From positions 1-64,000 of the forward strand of contig JAMKCH010002885.1 of NCBI GenBank assembly GCA_023653785.1: a DNA stretch of 64,000 nucleotides, written 5' to 3'. This DNA comes from Ophioderma brevispina. Its lineage: Eukaryota; Echinodermata; Ophiuroidea; Amphilepidida; Ophiodermatidae. Under the pieces are notes generated by a model that was not told the DNA's origin, made no database searches, and worked only from the letters and a program-made list of their open reading frames with translations. This document shows, piece by piece, positions 1-11,030 of the stretch (position 1 is its first letter; each line of letters begins with the position of its first letter). The translations under genes were made by a program, and so were the position numbers.

Positions 1-2559
1 ACCCAGTCAAAATTGAACTCGATTTGCCAATACACCAGCAGACAAAAAACATTAAAATTTGCAAACTCTGTTGTGCAATGGTCTTTGACCAAATTATTTT
101 TTGTTTTGCATGTCTTTGACCAAAGTATTTTTTGTTTCAAGATGTTTTATTTTTTAAACATTAAATCTATTATGAATTAAAACTTGACCTAATTGATGAT
201 TTTATAAACACCATTCAAAGATTTTGATGACCTTTTAGAAAAGAGAACAAGAAAGAAAGAAAGAAATGTAAGAGGCTTGCTGGCCCGGTGTCCTGGCCCC
301 CCAATATAATTTGGTCAAAATTTCATTTTTTTTAAACAAACCAAACTCATCAAAAACTATATTTACCCTTAATTGATATTTTAAACAATTGTCATATCCC
401 TTAAAATCACACAAAATCAAGCTTACATATTTCTGGAGCCTTGTTTATTCACACCACACAACAAACAATCAACAAACAAAAAAGACACAACAAGAACACA
501 CATAAGAGCATCTTGTCTTCCAAATGAGCCACAATCAAATCCTGCATGTGGTCTACTGTTGTCTTATATATTTTTGTGTCACCTACCAGAATTGCAAAAG
601 GCACATACTAATCCTAATTCTATATGGTGTCTGTGTGTGTGTGTGCGCGTGTGTGTGCATTTGTGCGTGCACGTGTACGTGCGTGTGTGTGTGTGTGCGT
701 TATGGTCAAATTCTTATGCTTTGACACCTAACTTCCATTTGCCACAAACTCAGGTCAATTCCAATATATTCATTATTTTTAAAATCACAGGCAACATGCA
801 TATGCAGTACCTCATAGACCTTTTCTATTTGTCTTATTTAAAACATGCCTTCAGCATGCTTTAATTCAAAACTTTTTATTTCATCCGAATCAGTATTTTA
901 AAATCTGTCACATTCTATCATGCAGTACTCATAGACCTCTTTTCTTTGTGAAAACCATGCCTTCCAGCAATGTATAATTCTAATCATTTATTTCAATCAT
1001 AATCATATTCAGATGTCATAAGCAACCAGTATTATACAGTACTCCTGGACTATACTAGATTCCAGTTGATAGTGGAATAGCCTCTAACTTTTTTTTGTAT
1101 GTGAGGTATGAATTGGAGGGGATGAGTATATACAACTTTAGTCCGTGTATCTGTGGTAATGATGTGTGCTATAGCCACGATAGCCAACCTTGAGCGGTTG
1201 GGCCATTCACAGTCCCATCAATAGTCAAAGCATAAACCCTAGAATGTTCAAAAGAGCACGCAAACTAATCCAAGAATAGTTTCAGTGAAAGCTTGTGAAA
1301 GCTGATTTTATGAATAGTGAAGATAGAAGTTCTGCATTGTAACACACAGGTGACGGAAGCCCTCCTAAAATTTAAATTGATATGTTGTTGTATGTCATGT
1401 TTCAAACCAATTCTTGGGAAGACACACTATCATACATCGTATAAAAATACAACGTGTTGAGCTGGACGAACAGCGTAAACGTTTATTTGTAGTTGGCCAG
1501 TTCTTCAATCCGATCTCTTTGTAGTGCGAGGAAGAATCAAGATTTTCTGGCTATTTCCGTCCCCTATTTTGAGTAAGGGACGAAGTCCAAACTCTGTCTG
1601 CCCATACTCTACACCAATTTGAATCTACATAATGGTGGGTAAGAAAAAGGCAGATGGAAGGAGGTAATATTTTAATTACAAAATGCACCAATAGGATGTT
1701 AGAAAGTGCAGCGGTGCTTAAAACATAACCGCACAGTTAAAGTGTCCTCCCATTTTTCCAAAATTTTTGAAATTTTTCCACCATTGCAGCATGGTAAATT
1801 GGCTATTAAACTATGCCTGTGAATGGCAAGGCTCAAACTTGTTTAATGTATCGCAAAATACGGAATAGGATAATTAATACCGGATCCCGATAATATTCAG
1901 AGGCTGCTGGAAACATCCTTTCAATATGATATAGCCAGGAAATAGCGACATCAGTGTTTACGCTTCTCCATTGTTGTTCCGTTGGTTCAGAAAAGTCAAG
2001 TTAGAGGTCATTTTCGTGATTTTGGTGGCACTATGTAACAATGGACTGGCAAAAATTTGGTGTTTCCGTTCGACATTAAATTATAATCGGGATCCCGATT
2101 ATTATTACAGAATGACTTCTTTTATGACCAACATGCACTCTTGAGCATTATCATTCGCAGGTATATTTAATAGACAATTAACCAAAACAAATTGTGGGAC
2201 ACTCTTAAAAAATATGCTGTGCTAGGCCCACTTTAATGGGCCTCATCACACCAGGGACTTTAGTGATAAAGATTGGCAATTTACTGTACTCCCGTCGGCA
2301 AACATGTGGCCACACGAGCTAATATCGGGTTGCAGTTCTTGATAGACGGCGAGAAACTCTGGCTAGAAAATCTTGGGAGTCTGTGGTCAGAATTGCTATG
2401 TATCGCAGTTTTGAATAATGGTTCAACTTGACTGGTCAAAAACAATGGAACCGCCTGAAGCGAATCTGGGGCTAGAAGTAGCCCAAAGTCCGGGGAAAGG
2501 GTAACACTTTCCCTGGACCAACAAAAATAAAACAATATATTTCCTTACATGTTTTACAG
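1..2559. other. Non-coding sequence upstream of the first recognised MTIF2 exon
   Basis: No exon was recognised here. The stretch is AT-rich and probably intronic to MTIF2, because the exon that follows begins in the middle of the protein. It holds a GT-rich microsatellite (631-700) and two copies of a GGATCCCGATAAT-like palindromic motif, near 1880 and 2095, about 215 bp apart. An open frame at 2281-2535 on the minus strand resembles nothing I know. The IF2 P-loop and DTPGH-type switch motifs were looked for and not seen. Confidence 0.5.
631..700. repeat. GT-rich microsatellite
   Basis: About 70 bp of alternating GT with interspersed GC and AC steps. The cysteine- and valine-rich open frames across it are translation artefacts of the dinucleotide repeat. 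Confidence 0.9.
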
Positions 2560-2652
2560 GGAAATTACTAAGAGAGATTTGCTGTCATATGGGATCCAGC
2601 TGGCGGAGTTGGAGGTGAGTTTTCCCAAGGCAGTAGAAATTTCGCTCTAAAG
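2560..2652 (+). CDS. MTIF2: MTIF2 exon 1 in window (end of G domain), frame broken
   Basis: The acceptor is TTTTACAG before 2560. The first codons read EITKRDLLSYGIQLAE, which corresponds to the helix after the NKxD motif in mitochondrial IF2. The end of the exon reads AVEIS, then, after one missing base near 2643, ALK. This is the G5 SAL/SAK motif that contacts the guanine base. The true donor is uncertain. GT at 2653 gives a phase-0 join to exon 2 (ISALK then GTNID), while the better consensus GTAAGT at 2657 would shift the frame. A third candidate, GTGAGT at 2615, would cut the exon before the G5 motif. The middle of the exon probably carries further compensating indels, because a GGE-type stretch is visible in another frame. 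The homology call rests on motif order and on continuity with the downstream exons. Confidence 0.7.
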
Positions 2653-3029
2653 GTTGGTAAGTAATCATGTCAGTAATCAGTCTCAGTTCTGTGGGTTAAT
2701 TTAAATAAACAAAATTAGTAAGCTTTTACAGAAATTATGTATTTTCACAAACGTTGTTCAAGGTGATTCTGACTTAATACTGATTGAGACTTGCAATAGT
2801 TTACCATGCACTGTCAATTCAAGGTCAAGGAATCAAAGGTACAAACAAATATCGACGTTTTAGTGAACAGCTAAGTAAATCTTGTCATTTGATGGAGGAG
2901 TTATTCAATAAATGTATATGCATGCTTATGTCACATACTGTGCACTTTTGTTCCATCGCGTGCATTTTGTTCAGTATGTTTCATTTATTGCATGCCCTCA
3001 AGCGTATACACAAAACGCGGTAACAGTTA

Positions 3030-3037
3030 GGGGGGGG

Positions 3038-3090
<53 letters not shown>
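3030..3090. repeat. Poly-G tract (about 60 G, one C)
   Basis: A nearly pure run of G interrupted by a single C at 3038, inside the intron between MTIF2 exons 1 and 2. It could form G-quadruplexes. The polyglycine open frame across it is not a gene. A run this long may also have been mis-sized in assembly. Confidence 0.9.
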
Positions 3091-3093
<3 letters not shown>

Positions 3094-3164
3094 GCTGATT
3101 ACAATAGAATACAATTTATTCCAACTGTTATCAGATTAAATTGAAAATACATTATAGCAACTCC

Positions 3165-3240
3165 GGTGCTGGTTTAGTGGGTAATATCTAACGCCTCATG
3201 ATACAGTAGTCTCGGGTCAAATCCCACTCTAGCTTTTGAA
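3165..3240 (+). repeat. tRNA-like (SINE-head-like) sequence
   Basis: A segment reads like tRNA internal promoter boxes: TGGTTTAGTGGG (box A-like) and GGGTCAAATCCC (box B-like), about 40 bp apart. The arms do not pair well enough for a functional tRNA. The likeliest source is an old tRNA-derived SINE head. Confidence 0.35.
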
Positions 3241-3658
3241 ACTATAATTTTTTGTTATTGTTTTTTTTTTCAGAATTAGAGGAAAAAAATCAAAGTCAAA
3301 AGAGGGAATTTTTAAAAGCAAAATAGTGCACTTTGAAATTAGGGGAGATTTGATCTGGAGCTGAGTGGTGGTAGAAACTTCCAGTGAGACAGTAAATATA
3401 TTACAATATAATGATGTCCAGGATTGGGGGCCAAAGGTCATCTAGAGGGCTGGCAAAAAGTTATGGTGGCCCACTCATGATCCTTGAATATAGTGATTGT
3501 GAATTGACAGACCCAAGAAAATTCTAGTTTTACATTGAAATATCTTTACTGGCCCACCAAATTTGCCGGTTGGACAACACATTCAAAATTATTTCATGAG
3601 GATTAAGCTTATAACGGTAGCTGACCATCATGCTATTGCATGTGATCAATCTCACCAG

Positions 3659-3701
3659 GGTACCAATATAGATGGCTTGATGGAAGATATAGTAAAACAC
3701 A

Positions 3702-3773
<72 letters not shown>

Positions 3774-3861
3774 ACACTACAGAGGTGCAAGAAATCAGAG
3801 GCGACCCGTCAGGGTTTGTGGAAGCTGTTGTCATTGAATCCAGAGTAGACAAGGGCAAAGG
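3659..3861 (+). CDS. MTIF2: MTIF2 exon 2 (G-domain end to domain II) with A68 run
   Basis: The acceptor is CTCACCAG before 3659 and the donor is GTAAGT at 3862 (phase 2). The exon starts GTNIDGLMEDIVKHT, which follows the G5 motif in IF2. After the A-run it continues EVQEIRGDPSG and then VVIESRVDKGKG, the hallmark start of IF2 domain II (family pattern GxVEGxVIESxxDKGRG). Between these two blocks sit 68 consecutive A and a short CTCACACTACA, adding 22 lysines plus THT in frame. Without the insert, KHT joins EVQEI in register with human MTIF2, so the insert lies inside an otherwise normal exon. It cannot be spliced out, because no GT/AG pair keeps the phase. It could be a genuine expansion, a retroposed poly(A) tail or an assembly artefact. 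Confidence 0.85.
3703..3770. repeat. A68 homopolymer inside an MTIF2 exon
   Basis: An uninterrupted run of 68 A flanked by ACAC on the left and CTCACAC on the right. The similar flanks could be a short target duplication of a poly(A)-tailed insertion, or simply a slipped CAC/CACA context. In frame it encodes 22 lysines. Confidence 0.9.
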
Positions 3862-4689
3862 GTAAGTAACATCAGGGCTTAAGGGTATATTCACAAAAAA
3901 AATTATAACAATTTCAAACTTATAATGGCCCCATTGGAACTACAGAGTTTGCTCAAAATTTGACATCTTTAGAAAATGATAATGACAGCACACTGTTTTT
4001 GTGATGTGGATGCTGAGATTATTGATCAAATGTTAAGGTGAACATTGAGGTGGTGAATATATCTATTCAGTCAACTCATTTACATCAGTCGTCCATAGAC
4101 GGAATGGAGGAAGCGGACGCATCAATGGCATGCTGGTTCCATAATTGTTTGTCATTTAGAGATGGACAAAGGGGCTAACTCCAAAGAATTTGCTGAGTTT
4201 TGTTCTTTGGGGGAGTACCAACTTACAACATCTACCCTATAGCATAACCTTTCCATGTGGGATAATCTTGGTATTGATTATGGCTGGATCACCAAATGAA
4301 TGGACACTTTGAAAAATTACCAAGTACGGACAATCTCACTGCATATTCATCAGTGTTCAACGACCAATCAATTACCAATAAGCTAACCACAGATAATGGC
4401 TGGGTGGGGAGATCTGAGATGATAAATGATGATAATGAAAAAAAGGGTCATCCTTACCTTTCTCATGACTTATTTTGCGATCACACTGAAAAAAAACCTG
4501 AAAAATGTGTCCCTCACATATGGTATTTACTAACTTGGGATGAACTTCTTTACATTCTTAATTATGAAATGATGTCTCAAAACAGTGAGAATCAAAGGTT
4601 ATATAGTGTTGCATTTAGAATAACTCTTGGAAATGCTATATTTGAGTGACCGCATCATAAGGTCTGTTCGATGAGTGTGCATCAACGAC

Positions 4690-5110
4690 TTATAAGATAG
4701 ACAAGCGCATTCTCCACAAAACGCGTAACCAAAATCGAGAGGTGCCAAAAGTATTATAATGAGAATACTCCTTCATTACATAGTTTTTGGGCACCATAAT
4801 ATTTGGTTTACGTATCGACGTATTTGGAAAGTCCTTATGCATAATTTATGATACACGCGATTAATTTTTACGTTCGTCCACCTTAGCGAGTAAAAACAGC
4901 AATAAAACAACTGATGCCACATGCTATCACTCGGACTCAAATTATCTCTTTTCCTAAGCAAAATCAACAGGGTCTCGGGAGACTTTTTGTGCATAAGGAT
5001 GGTTTGCAGGAATCTTTTTAGATCATTGTTTACTTTCATCGATTGGTTTTCGCATATTATTGCCGAAAATCGGCTCGATTCATACACTTGGAACATTAGG
5101 GAAATGCATC
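4690..5110. repeat. Dispersed repeat, copy 1 (second copy near 52735-52990)
   Basis: Several ordered blocks recur near 52735-52990 in the same orientation: GAGGTGCC-AAA, GGGCACC-ATATTTGGTTTAC and GCAAAATCAACA-GGGTC. This marks two diverged copies of one dispersed family. The 106-residue minus-strand frame (4776-5096) matches no family I know and is not conserved in the second copy. Confidence 0.5.
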
Positions 5111-5339
5111 ACTGATAACATAACGCATTACGCACACCGATTTATAGGTGCGTGTGCTTGTTCAGTACAGCGCGATGCGTAGCTGGTTGCAACAACAGAA
5201 TGATGGCGCGCGAGGTTTGAGAGAAATCGGTTACGTTGCTGGCCCTATTCAATACACGAGCGTTTCCCCTCTGGTTTATATGGCTAACTCTATGGTGGCA
5301 TTGGTTTTTTATTGTCTATTGATCTTTCTGTTCATGCAG

Positions 5340-5543
5340 ACCATGGCAACGCTTATCATTCAGAGAGGTATCCTTCAACGTGGAGCCATCCTCGTGGCCG
5401 GGAAATGCATGTGCAAAGTACGAGCCATGTTCAACGAACGTGAACAGCGCATCCAGAAAGCCCCTCCAGGCACTCCAGTAGAGGTGATTGGCTGGAAGTC
5501 TGTCCCTTCTGCAGGAGATGTAGTGCTTCAGGTTGAAACTGAT
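5340..5543 (+). CDS. MTIF2: MTIF2 exon 3 (domain II beta-barrel)
   Basis: The acceptor is TTCATGCAG before 5340 and the donor is GTGAGT at 5544 (phase 0). It encodes 68 residues with the domain II signature in order: TLIIQRGILQRGAILVAGK, KVRAMF, then GTPVEVIGWKSVPSAGD. The GWxxxPxAGD motif is diagnostic of IF2. The join to exon 2 is one base short: GG from exon 2 plus ACC ATG should read Gly-Pro-Met, so a single base is missing at or near the junction. Otherwise the exon is open and well conserved. Domain II contacts the small ribosomal subunit in this family. Confidence 0.92.
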
Positions 5544-5859
5544 GTGAGTTTATGTCTTAAAGTAGTAGAAAATCAACCAGTATTTCTTGACAAATGAAGT
5601 TTTCAGTTAAACTTGATCTGAAAACAAATACTCATTGAACATTCAGGGTTTTTTTAAACTCATTTAATTCGTCATCATCACACATCGACTCAAAAGTTGT
5701 AAATGTGTAAATGCTGTGCAGAGTATTTGCTTGATTGGGCTTTGTTTAATCCCCTGAGTACAACCTGCCTTTGATACACAACTGCATTTCTGATTAGCTA
5801 GTTACTTTTTGAATTTATTTCAGTACCCAGTTGAAATGCAGCTTCCAAATATGGCTTAA

Positions 5860-6180
5860 GTTCTTTGGTGAACAATTGACGATGATGTTGATGATGTTGT
5901 CCGTTGTGAAAAAGGGTTAACATTTGCCTATAATATCCGCATACTTCAATGGCTTTCAACCAAACTTGAATCATAGGTGCAACATGGGATCCCTCATTTG
6001 TTGATGAGGTCAAAGGTCCCATACGAAGGTAAAAGGTCACATTCAAAGGTCATGTGAGGTCAAGCTGCTAAAATTGAAAAGTAAACTTGGTTTATGGATA
6101 TTACATGGAAACCCTCATTTGTTTGAGGTCAAAGGTCACAAATCAAGGCCAAAGGTCATATGAGGTCTATCATTCACAAA
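5860..6180. repeat. AGGTCA-rich dispersed repeat, copy 1
   Basis: This is the same family as at 11930-12770. It contains GTGAAAAAGGGTTAACATTTGCC, then a degenerate block with GGTGCAACATGGGATCCCTCATTTG, then repeated AGGTCA or AAGGTCA hexamers. A perfect direct repeat with one-base spacing (AGGTCA-A-AGGTCA) lies at 6126-6138. It is intronic to MTIF2. Confidence 0.7.
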
Positions 6181-6410
6181 CCACAATGACAGTCCATGGA
6201 CCGCAATATATTTTTTTAGCAAACTTGTTGTTGCAATGGTATTTGACTTGACCAAGGACCTTGCCTTCTTTGTGTACAAGTAGTTCCATTATGTACATGA
6301 GTTGCACACTTTGTACGTATAGAAGAAATAACTTTAGACATTCAATTGGTCCAGGTATTCTGTGAGTAAAGCAAGTTGGAAGAACATGAATGGTAAATTT
6401 CTATCCACAG

Positions 6411-6648
6411 AGTCGAGCTAAGGAAGTTATCAGGTGGAGGGACGATCAGGACAACCAAGTTAAAATAGACGAACAAGCCATGGATGTGCGGAAACAGGAG
6501 GCAGCTAGAGAACGCAAGCATTTTGAAACTCGCAGTGAGAGAGCAGCGCACATGATGGCACTCATATCTAGCCAAAGAGGAAAGCCAAGGGTTCAAGAGA
6601 AGGAAATAATCGAAAGTGATGAGCCTCAATTGAATGTTGTAATCAAAG
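6411..6648 (+). CDS. MTIF2: MTIF2 exon 4 (inter-domain charged linker)
   Basis: The acceptor is CTATCCACAG before 6411 and the donor is GTGAAT at 6649 (phase 1). It begins SRAKEVIRWRDDQ, corresponding to the RAREVVxWR segment of MTIF2. A long charged helix follows (VRKQEAARERKHFETRS), then HMMALI, and the exon ends NVVIKG. The charged linker between domains II and III is the region enlarged in mitochondrial factors and proposed to take over part of the role of IF1. The frame is open throughout and joins exon 5 exactly (AAA G|GA GAT). Confidence 0.93.
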
Positions 6649-7689
6649 GTGAATCCAGTATGGCAGTAATTATACTTTGTTCGGTCTCGAGTTTGGGGGT
6701 GATGTCATGACGCGACTTTGCTTTCGCTCTAGCGTGTGGATTGTGCCGCCTTTGTTCGCGTGCGTAAATTCTGCAATTCCAAGGTCAATGCGTGAGTGAA
6801 AAACCTAACACGTGCAGTGACATCACCCCAAACTTGAGATCGAACAGAGTAAAGTAGAACCATCCTTGTATTTAGACAATAACCAATAACCAATTGTTTG
6901 TAATTGTATAACAGCTCTGACTTTGCACCAAAATCAAGCTAAATCCATTAGAATTTCTGTACAACTCCTTTAATTGTGTATTTAGGGGCACTTAAGGTCC
7001 ATTCATACTCTACTGCACTACAAGGGAGAATGGAGTCACTTTGGACCACTTTGAAGCATTTTCTGTTAGGTTACTGCACCACTTAGGAGGAATGTGCTTT
7101 TCCCACAAGGACTTACCGATTGTCATGAAACTTGGAACTCTCATTGGTCGGTTAAGAGAGATTGAAGACCTTTATTAAAAGTGATGTCAAAGATCATTTA
7201 ATGTCATTGGCAATAGCAATAAGTTATCTATCGATATGTGCAGAAAATAGTGTACACGCAGTGCATGTACAAGGACTTGACCTCAGCTATTGCCAGTGTG
7301 GTGTGTGTATGTGTGTGTAGTACACAGCCAAAATCAAGAAATGGGTTTGAAGGGAAACAACACAAACTTTTGAACAAAAAAAGCCATAATTTAATGTCAA
7401 GGGATGCCATTCAATTTTGCATCATGAGAAAGAGGTGAAAGTGGAGAATAGTAATCAGGTCAAGGGACTACAAAAGCATTTAGTATAAATGTGTGAATTT
7501 ATTGCAAAGACCTCAGAAAATTTGATATTTAACTACACTGAACTCCATTGAAATTGGGAGAACTTGATAAATTTACTGCATTTTAAATTGAAAAGGCCAT
7601 AGTTTCTCGAACTCACCATTACCTACTTGCAAAACATAAAAATCATAAAATTGGATTATTTTTTTTTGGACGGATTGCGTAGCAAAATC
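6649..7689. other. Intronic sequence, no gene recognised
   Basis: Part of the 4.8-kb intron between MTIF2 exons 4 and 5. It has a short GT-rich run near 7300-7320. Nothing else was recognised. Confidence 0.5.
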
Positions 7690-8460
7690 CGGCTTATGAA
7701 ATGGCAATGTCTGGATGTATGTATGTAAGGATGTACATATGTAAGGACGTACGTGTGTGTGTCTGGACACAAAAAAGGTAAACATTTTGCCATAACTTTT
7801 TTTCCAGATGAGCTAGAGTACCCAAACTTAGATATATTGTAGGAGGGCACAAGCCCCTACTAACCATGTAATCCATTCCCCCAGGGTCCCCCCTGGGTCT
7901 GACATGGGGTGAGAATGTCAAAAAAGGTCAACTATTTCACAAAAGGTAAACATTTTGCCATAACTTTTTTTCCTAGAGCTAGAGTACCCAAACTTATAGA
8001 TATTGTAGGCAGGAACCCAAGCCCCTACAACCATGTATCCACTCCCCCCCCCAGTTGTCCCCTCCCCCTGGGTCTGACATGGAAGGCGCGGGAAATGTCA
8101 ACAAAAAGAAGATCAACTTTCACAAAAGGTAAACTTTTGCCATAACTTTTTTTTCTGATAGGCAGATTACCCAACTTAGATAAATGTAGGAGAGCACAAG
8201 CCCCTACTACCCTTGTAATCCATTCCCCCAGGTCCTCCCCCTTATCTGACAAGGGGGTGGGAAAGTCAAAAAGGTAAACATTTTGCCATAACTTTTTTTT
8301 TTTCCAGATGAGCTAGAGTACCCAAACTGAGATATATTGAAGGAGGACACAAGCCCTACAACCATGTAATCCATTCCCCCCAGGTCCTCCCCTGCGTCTG
8401 TCGACAGGGGGGGTGCGGAAATTCAAAAACGTCCAACATTTCCCAAAAAAGTAAATCTTT
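7690..8460. repeat. Degenerate tandem repeat, about 4 units of 150-180 bp
   Basis: A unit recurs head to tail, starting near 7775, 7944, 8127 and 8270. Each begins AGGTAAACATTTTGCCATAAC or close to it, continues with GAGCTAGAGTACCCAAAC and ends with C-rich text (CCCCAGG-TC-CCCC-TGGTCTGACA). Units differ by many small indels. Confidence 0.8.
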
Positions 8461-9130
8461 TTTTCTAGATGGAGTTAGAGTAGCCAACTCATATAATTTT
8501 AGTCTATAGACTGAAAGTGTTTAGACCTATGCCTTGATAAGCTCCTAGGCGCCCGCCTAACTGCCCGATATAGTGTTTTGTTGAGGTTTGGGTCCACGTT
8601 CCTTAGCTTCAAGTGCCTTCCATGCATGCAGACTGGCTTTTGGACTTTTTTTTGGTCTCCCACCTTCTTGCGTCAAGTAATAGACTATATACATACACAT
8701 GTACACCCATATTATTCAACGCCCCCAGAGCTGCACATACCCTAGAGAAAAGCAAATCCGTCCCTACCGCCAATTGGCGGTTACAGTTATTTTTTCGCGT
8801 ATGATACACAAAAGATGTTGGATGAATGTGATTTAATAAATATTTGCTTGATGTACATATCACACAATATTTTGTGTGTACATACTCAATTCCTCCAATT
8901 GATTGGAAATTTGGCGAGCATCTTAAGATGACCGAAATCAATGGTATTGGCCATGGGATCATTTTTGATTACCTACTTCCCAGAAGTAAACCATTTTTCC
9001 ACTATAATAATAATAAATATTATATACCATTTATTGGGTATGGGCATTGTAAGGTGCAGCACATTTTCATGAAAATGAATAAAATGCCATCTCAATTTCT
9101 TTTCTGAATATAGTGATCAAGGGACACACT

Positions 9131-10204
9131 ATGCTACATTGACTCAAGCAAATCTATGCTACATTGACTCAAGCAAATCTAGTGCTACATTGACTCAAGC
9201 AAATAATGCATTAATGATAAGTAAATCCACCTGGTATTCAGGACAAAGCACTTCAGATTCCCCTTTGTTTATTTGGACTGCAGAGCCATTGTACTGTCCA
9301 TAAGGCATTGAAAAGATGTCAGGTATTTATAGCCTTGTTATCCACCGCCCAGTTTAGGGTAGAGGTTTCACATAGAAATCCCAGTATTGGCCATTGATTC
9401 TGACATGCTCTGTATGATGTTGTGCATAGCGCAGGATGGAATCAATAGCAAACCCTCATTTGTATATCCTTGGGCTTCTAATATGAATGTCTACCCATTG
9501 GATTGAACCTGGCCTCGTCACGATAAATAAACTTGAGGTTTCTAACTGTGAGTTCAATAATTTTGAGACTGTAATATTTCATCATTTATTGAAAAAAGAA
9601 ACTAATGTGAACAAAACTCAGGTGGATATGTTGCTTGGTAAAGCTATGATCTAACATCTTTGTGCGAACAAAGATCCATACTTATTGCTTGGACGCTCAT
9701 TTCTTTATCAATTACCACCATGTATTGAGAAAAATCCAAAAGAATGGGGCCTCTATGCGACTATCTAACACCGACTGTAAACTTGAATAGAAATAGGGTT
9801 ATGCGGCAAGTTACTGTCATTTAAGTTTTGTTTCGGCACAAAGATGTTTAGGTCACAGTCTGCCATACAACTTCTTTCATGAATATTGTTCATCTTTGTT
9901 TCCTTTTTGGAAAAATGATGAAATAGACGGTCAAAGTTAATTGAACGCACTTAGAAGCCTAAGTTTATTTTATTCGTGAAAGAGGACAAGGATCTTGTGC
10001 TTTGCGTCATTAAAAAATAGCTCAATCTTAAATGGGTATGAATGAACACCTGAAAATTCTGTTTTCAACGTATGGTGCTTAATAACAATGGCTCTATACT
10101 TCCAGATAAAAAAGTAATTTGAGGTGCTTTTAAGCCTCTGCATACCGAACGAATTTACTGGATATCAACAGTGCTAATTATTTGCTTGAGTCAATGCAGC
10201 ATGA
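9131..10204. mobile_element. 1.07-kb element with inverted terminal motifs (candidate DNA transposon)
   Basis: Three direct copies of GCTACATTGACTCAAGCAAAT lie at the left end (about 9132-9205). The reverse complement, ATTTGCTTGAGTCAATGCAGC, lies at 10178-10200. Minus-strand translation of the interior gives fragments such as RDEARFNPMGRHSY, vaguely like a DDE transposase core, but the frame is broken many times. I treat it as a decayed cut-and-paste element. Superfamily and exact ends are not established. Confidence 0.45.
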
Positions 10205-10671
10205 GTGCAATACTGGTCACGGATATTTAGGAAAAGAAATTGTGATGACATTTATTCAGTTTCAATCAAATGTGCACTTTTGCACTCGACATACCCCATA
10301 TTAATTGAAAGGTAACTTAGACAATAATACTGCGCAGAATCAGTTCCTTCGCCGATAGCGTACCCATGTCCTTATGCAAGCTCTTTTTCTTTTTATCCCT
10401 GGAGAGAATGAAATATTGTAGGAAAGATCATTGGTGCCATACACATTGTCAAAACACAAAATGGATAATAATGCTCATGAGAAAATGACCCATCCATTCA
10501 CCCAAACAAATCATACCCCCCACCCAAACTTCGCATGATGAGGCCACTGATTTTTCTTTGTTTTTATGCTTCATTTCAGATAATTAATTATGATGTATTT
10601 CAGAGAATTAATTGTTGTGTGCATGCTTTATTCAACAATGAAGACGTCGCGATTTTTCAAACATTTTATAC

Positions 10672-11030
10672 TTAAAGGGGAATGGCCCAATTTAAGGATA
10701 TGAAGTTTTCATCCTTGATAGATTGGCTTCACTTCCAAAACCCCATCTGTAAAGTTTTTGCGCCGATATTTCACAAATCCGTTTTGATGCAGAGCTAAAA
10801 CCTTGATTTTGTAAGCTCCATAGAGTACTGTGTAAAATTAATATTGGTCGACCAAAATGGGGCACATTTTCGCTCATAACTTCCAAACCAAACATCCTTT
10901 GGCTCTAAGATATCACAGGGTAAATGAGAAAAATAGTAGCTTTCTTCTGATACCAAAATGTTGACCACTTCCGGTAAAATCTGGGGCTTCTGGGGACGAG
11001 GCTATTAGTGATCGGGCCATGGACCTTTAA
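10672..11030. mobile_element. TTAA-flanked MITE, copy 1
   Basis: About 359 bp including TTAA at both ends, with short imperfect terminal inverted repeats (AAAGG..ATGGCC and GGCCATGGACCTT). The interior is nearly identical to 53065-53418, including GATATGAAGTTTTCATC, CCAAAATGGGGCACATTTTC and CTTCTGGGGACGAGGC. TTAA targets are typical of piggyBac-type elements, so a non-autonomous piggyBac-like MITE is a reasonable inference. No coding sequence is present. Confidence 0.65.

Noticed and set aside
524..864. Cysteine/valine-rich frames
   Set aside because: Produced by the GT microsatellite.
2912..3139. Open frame with a long glycine run
   Set aside because: Translation of the poly-G tract; no conserved flanking sequence.
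3530..3790. Minus-strand frame with a long phenylalanine run
   Set aside because: Antisense of the A68 run inside an MTIF2 exon; coding evidence is on the + strand.
4296..4649. 117-residue open frame
   Set aside because: Lies inside an MTIF2 intron, matches no family I know, no splice context or codon bias seen; chance ORF or repeat more likely.
5148..5339. N-terminal extension of the frame containing MTIF2 exon 3
   Set aside because: The first 64 residues lie before a good acceptor (TTCATGCAG) and have no IF2 similarity; they are intron read-through.
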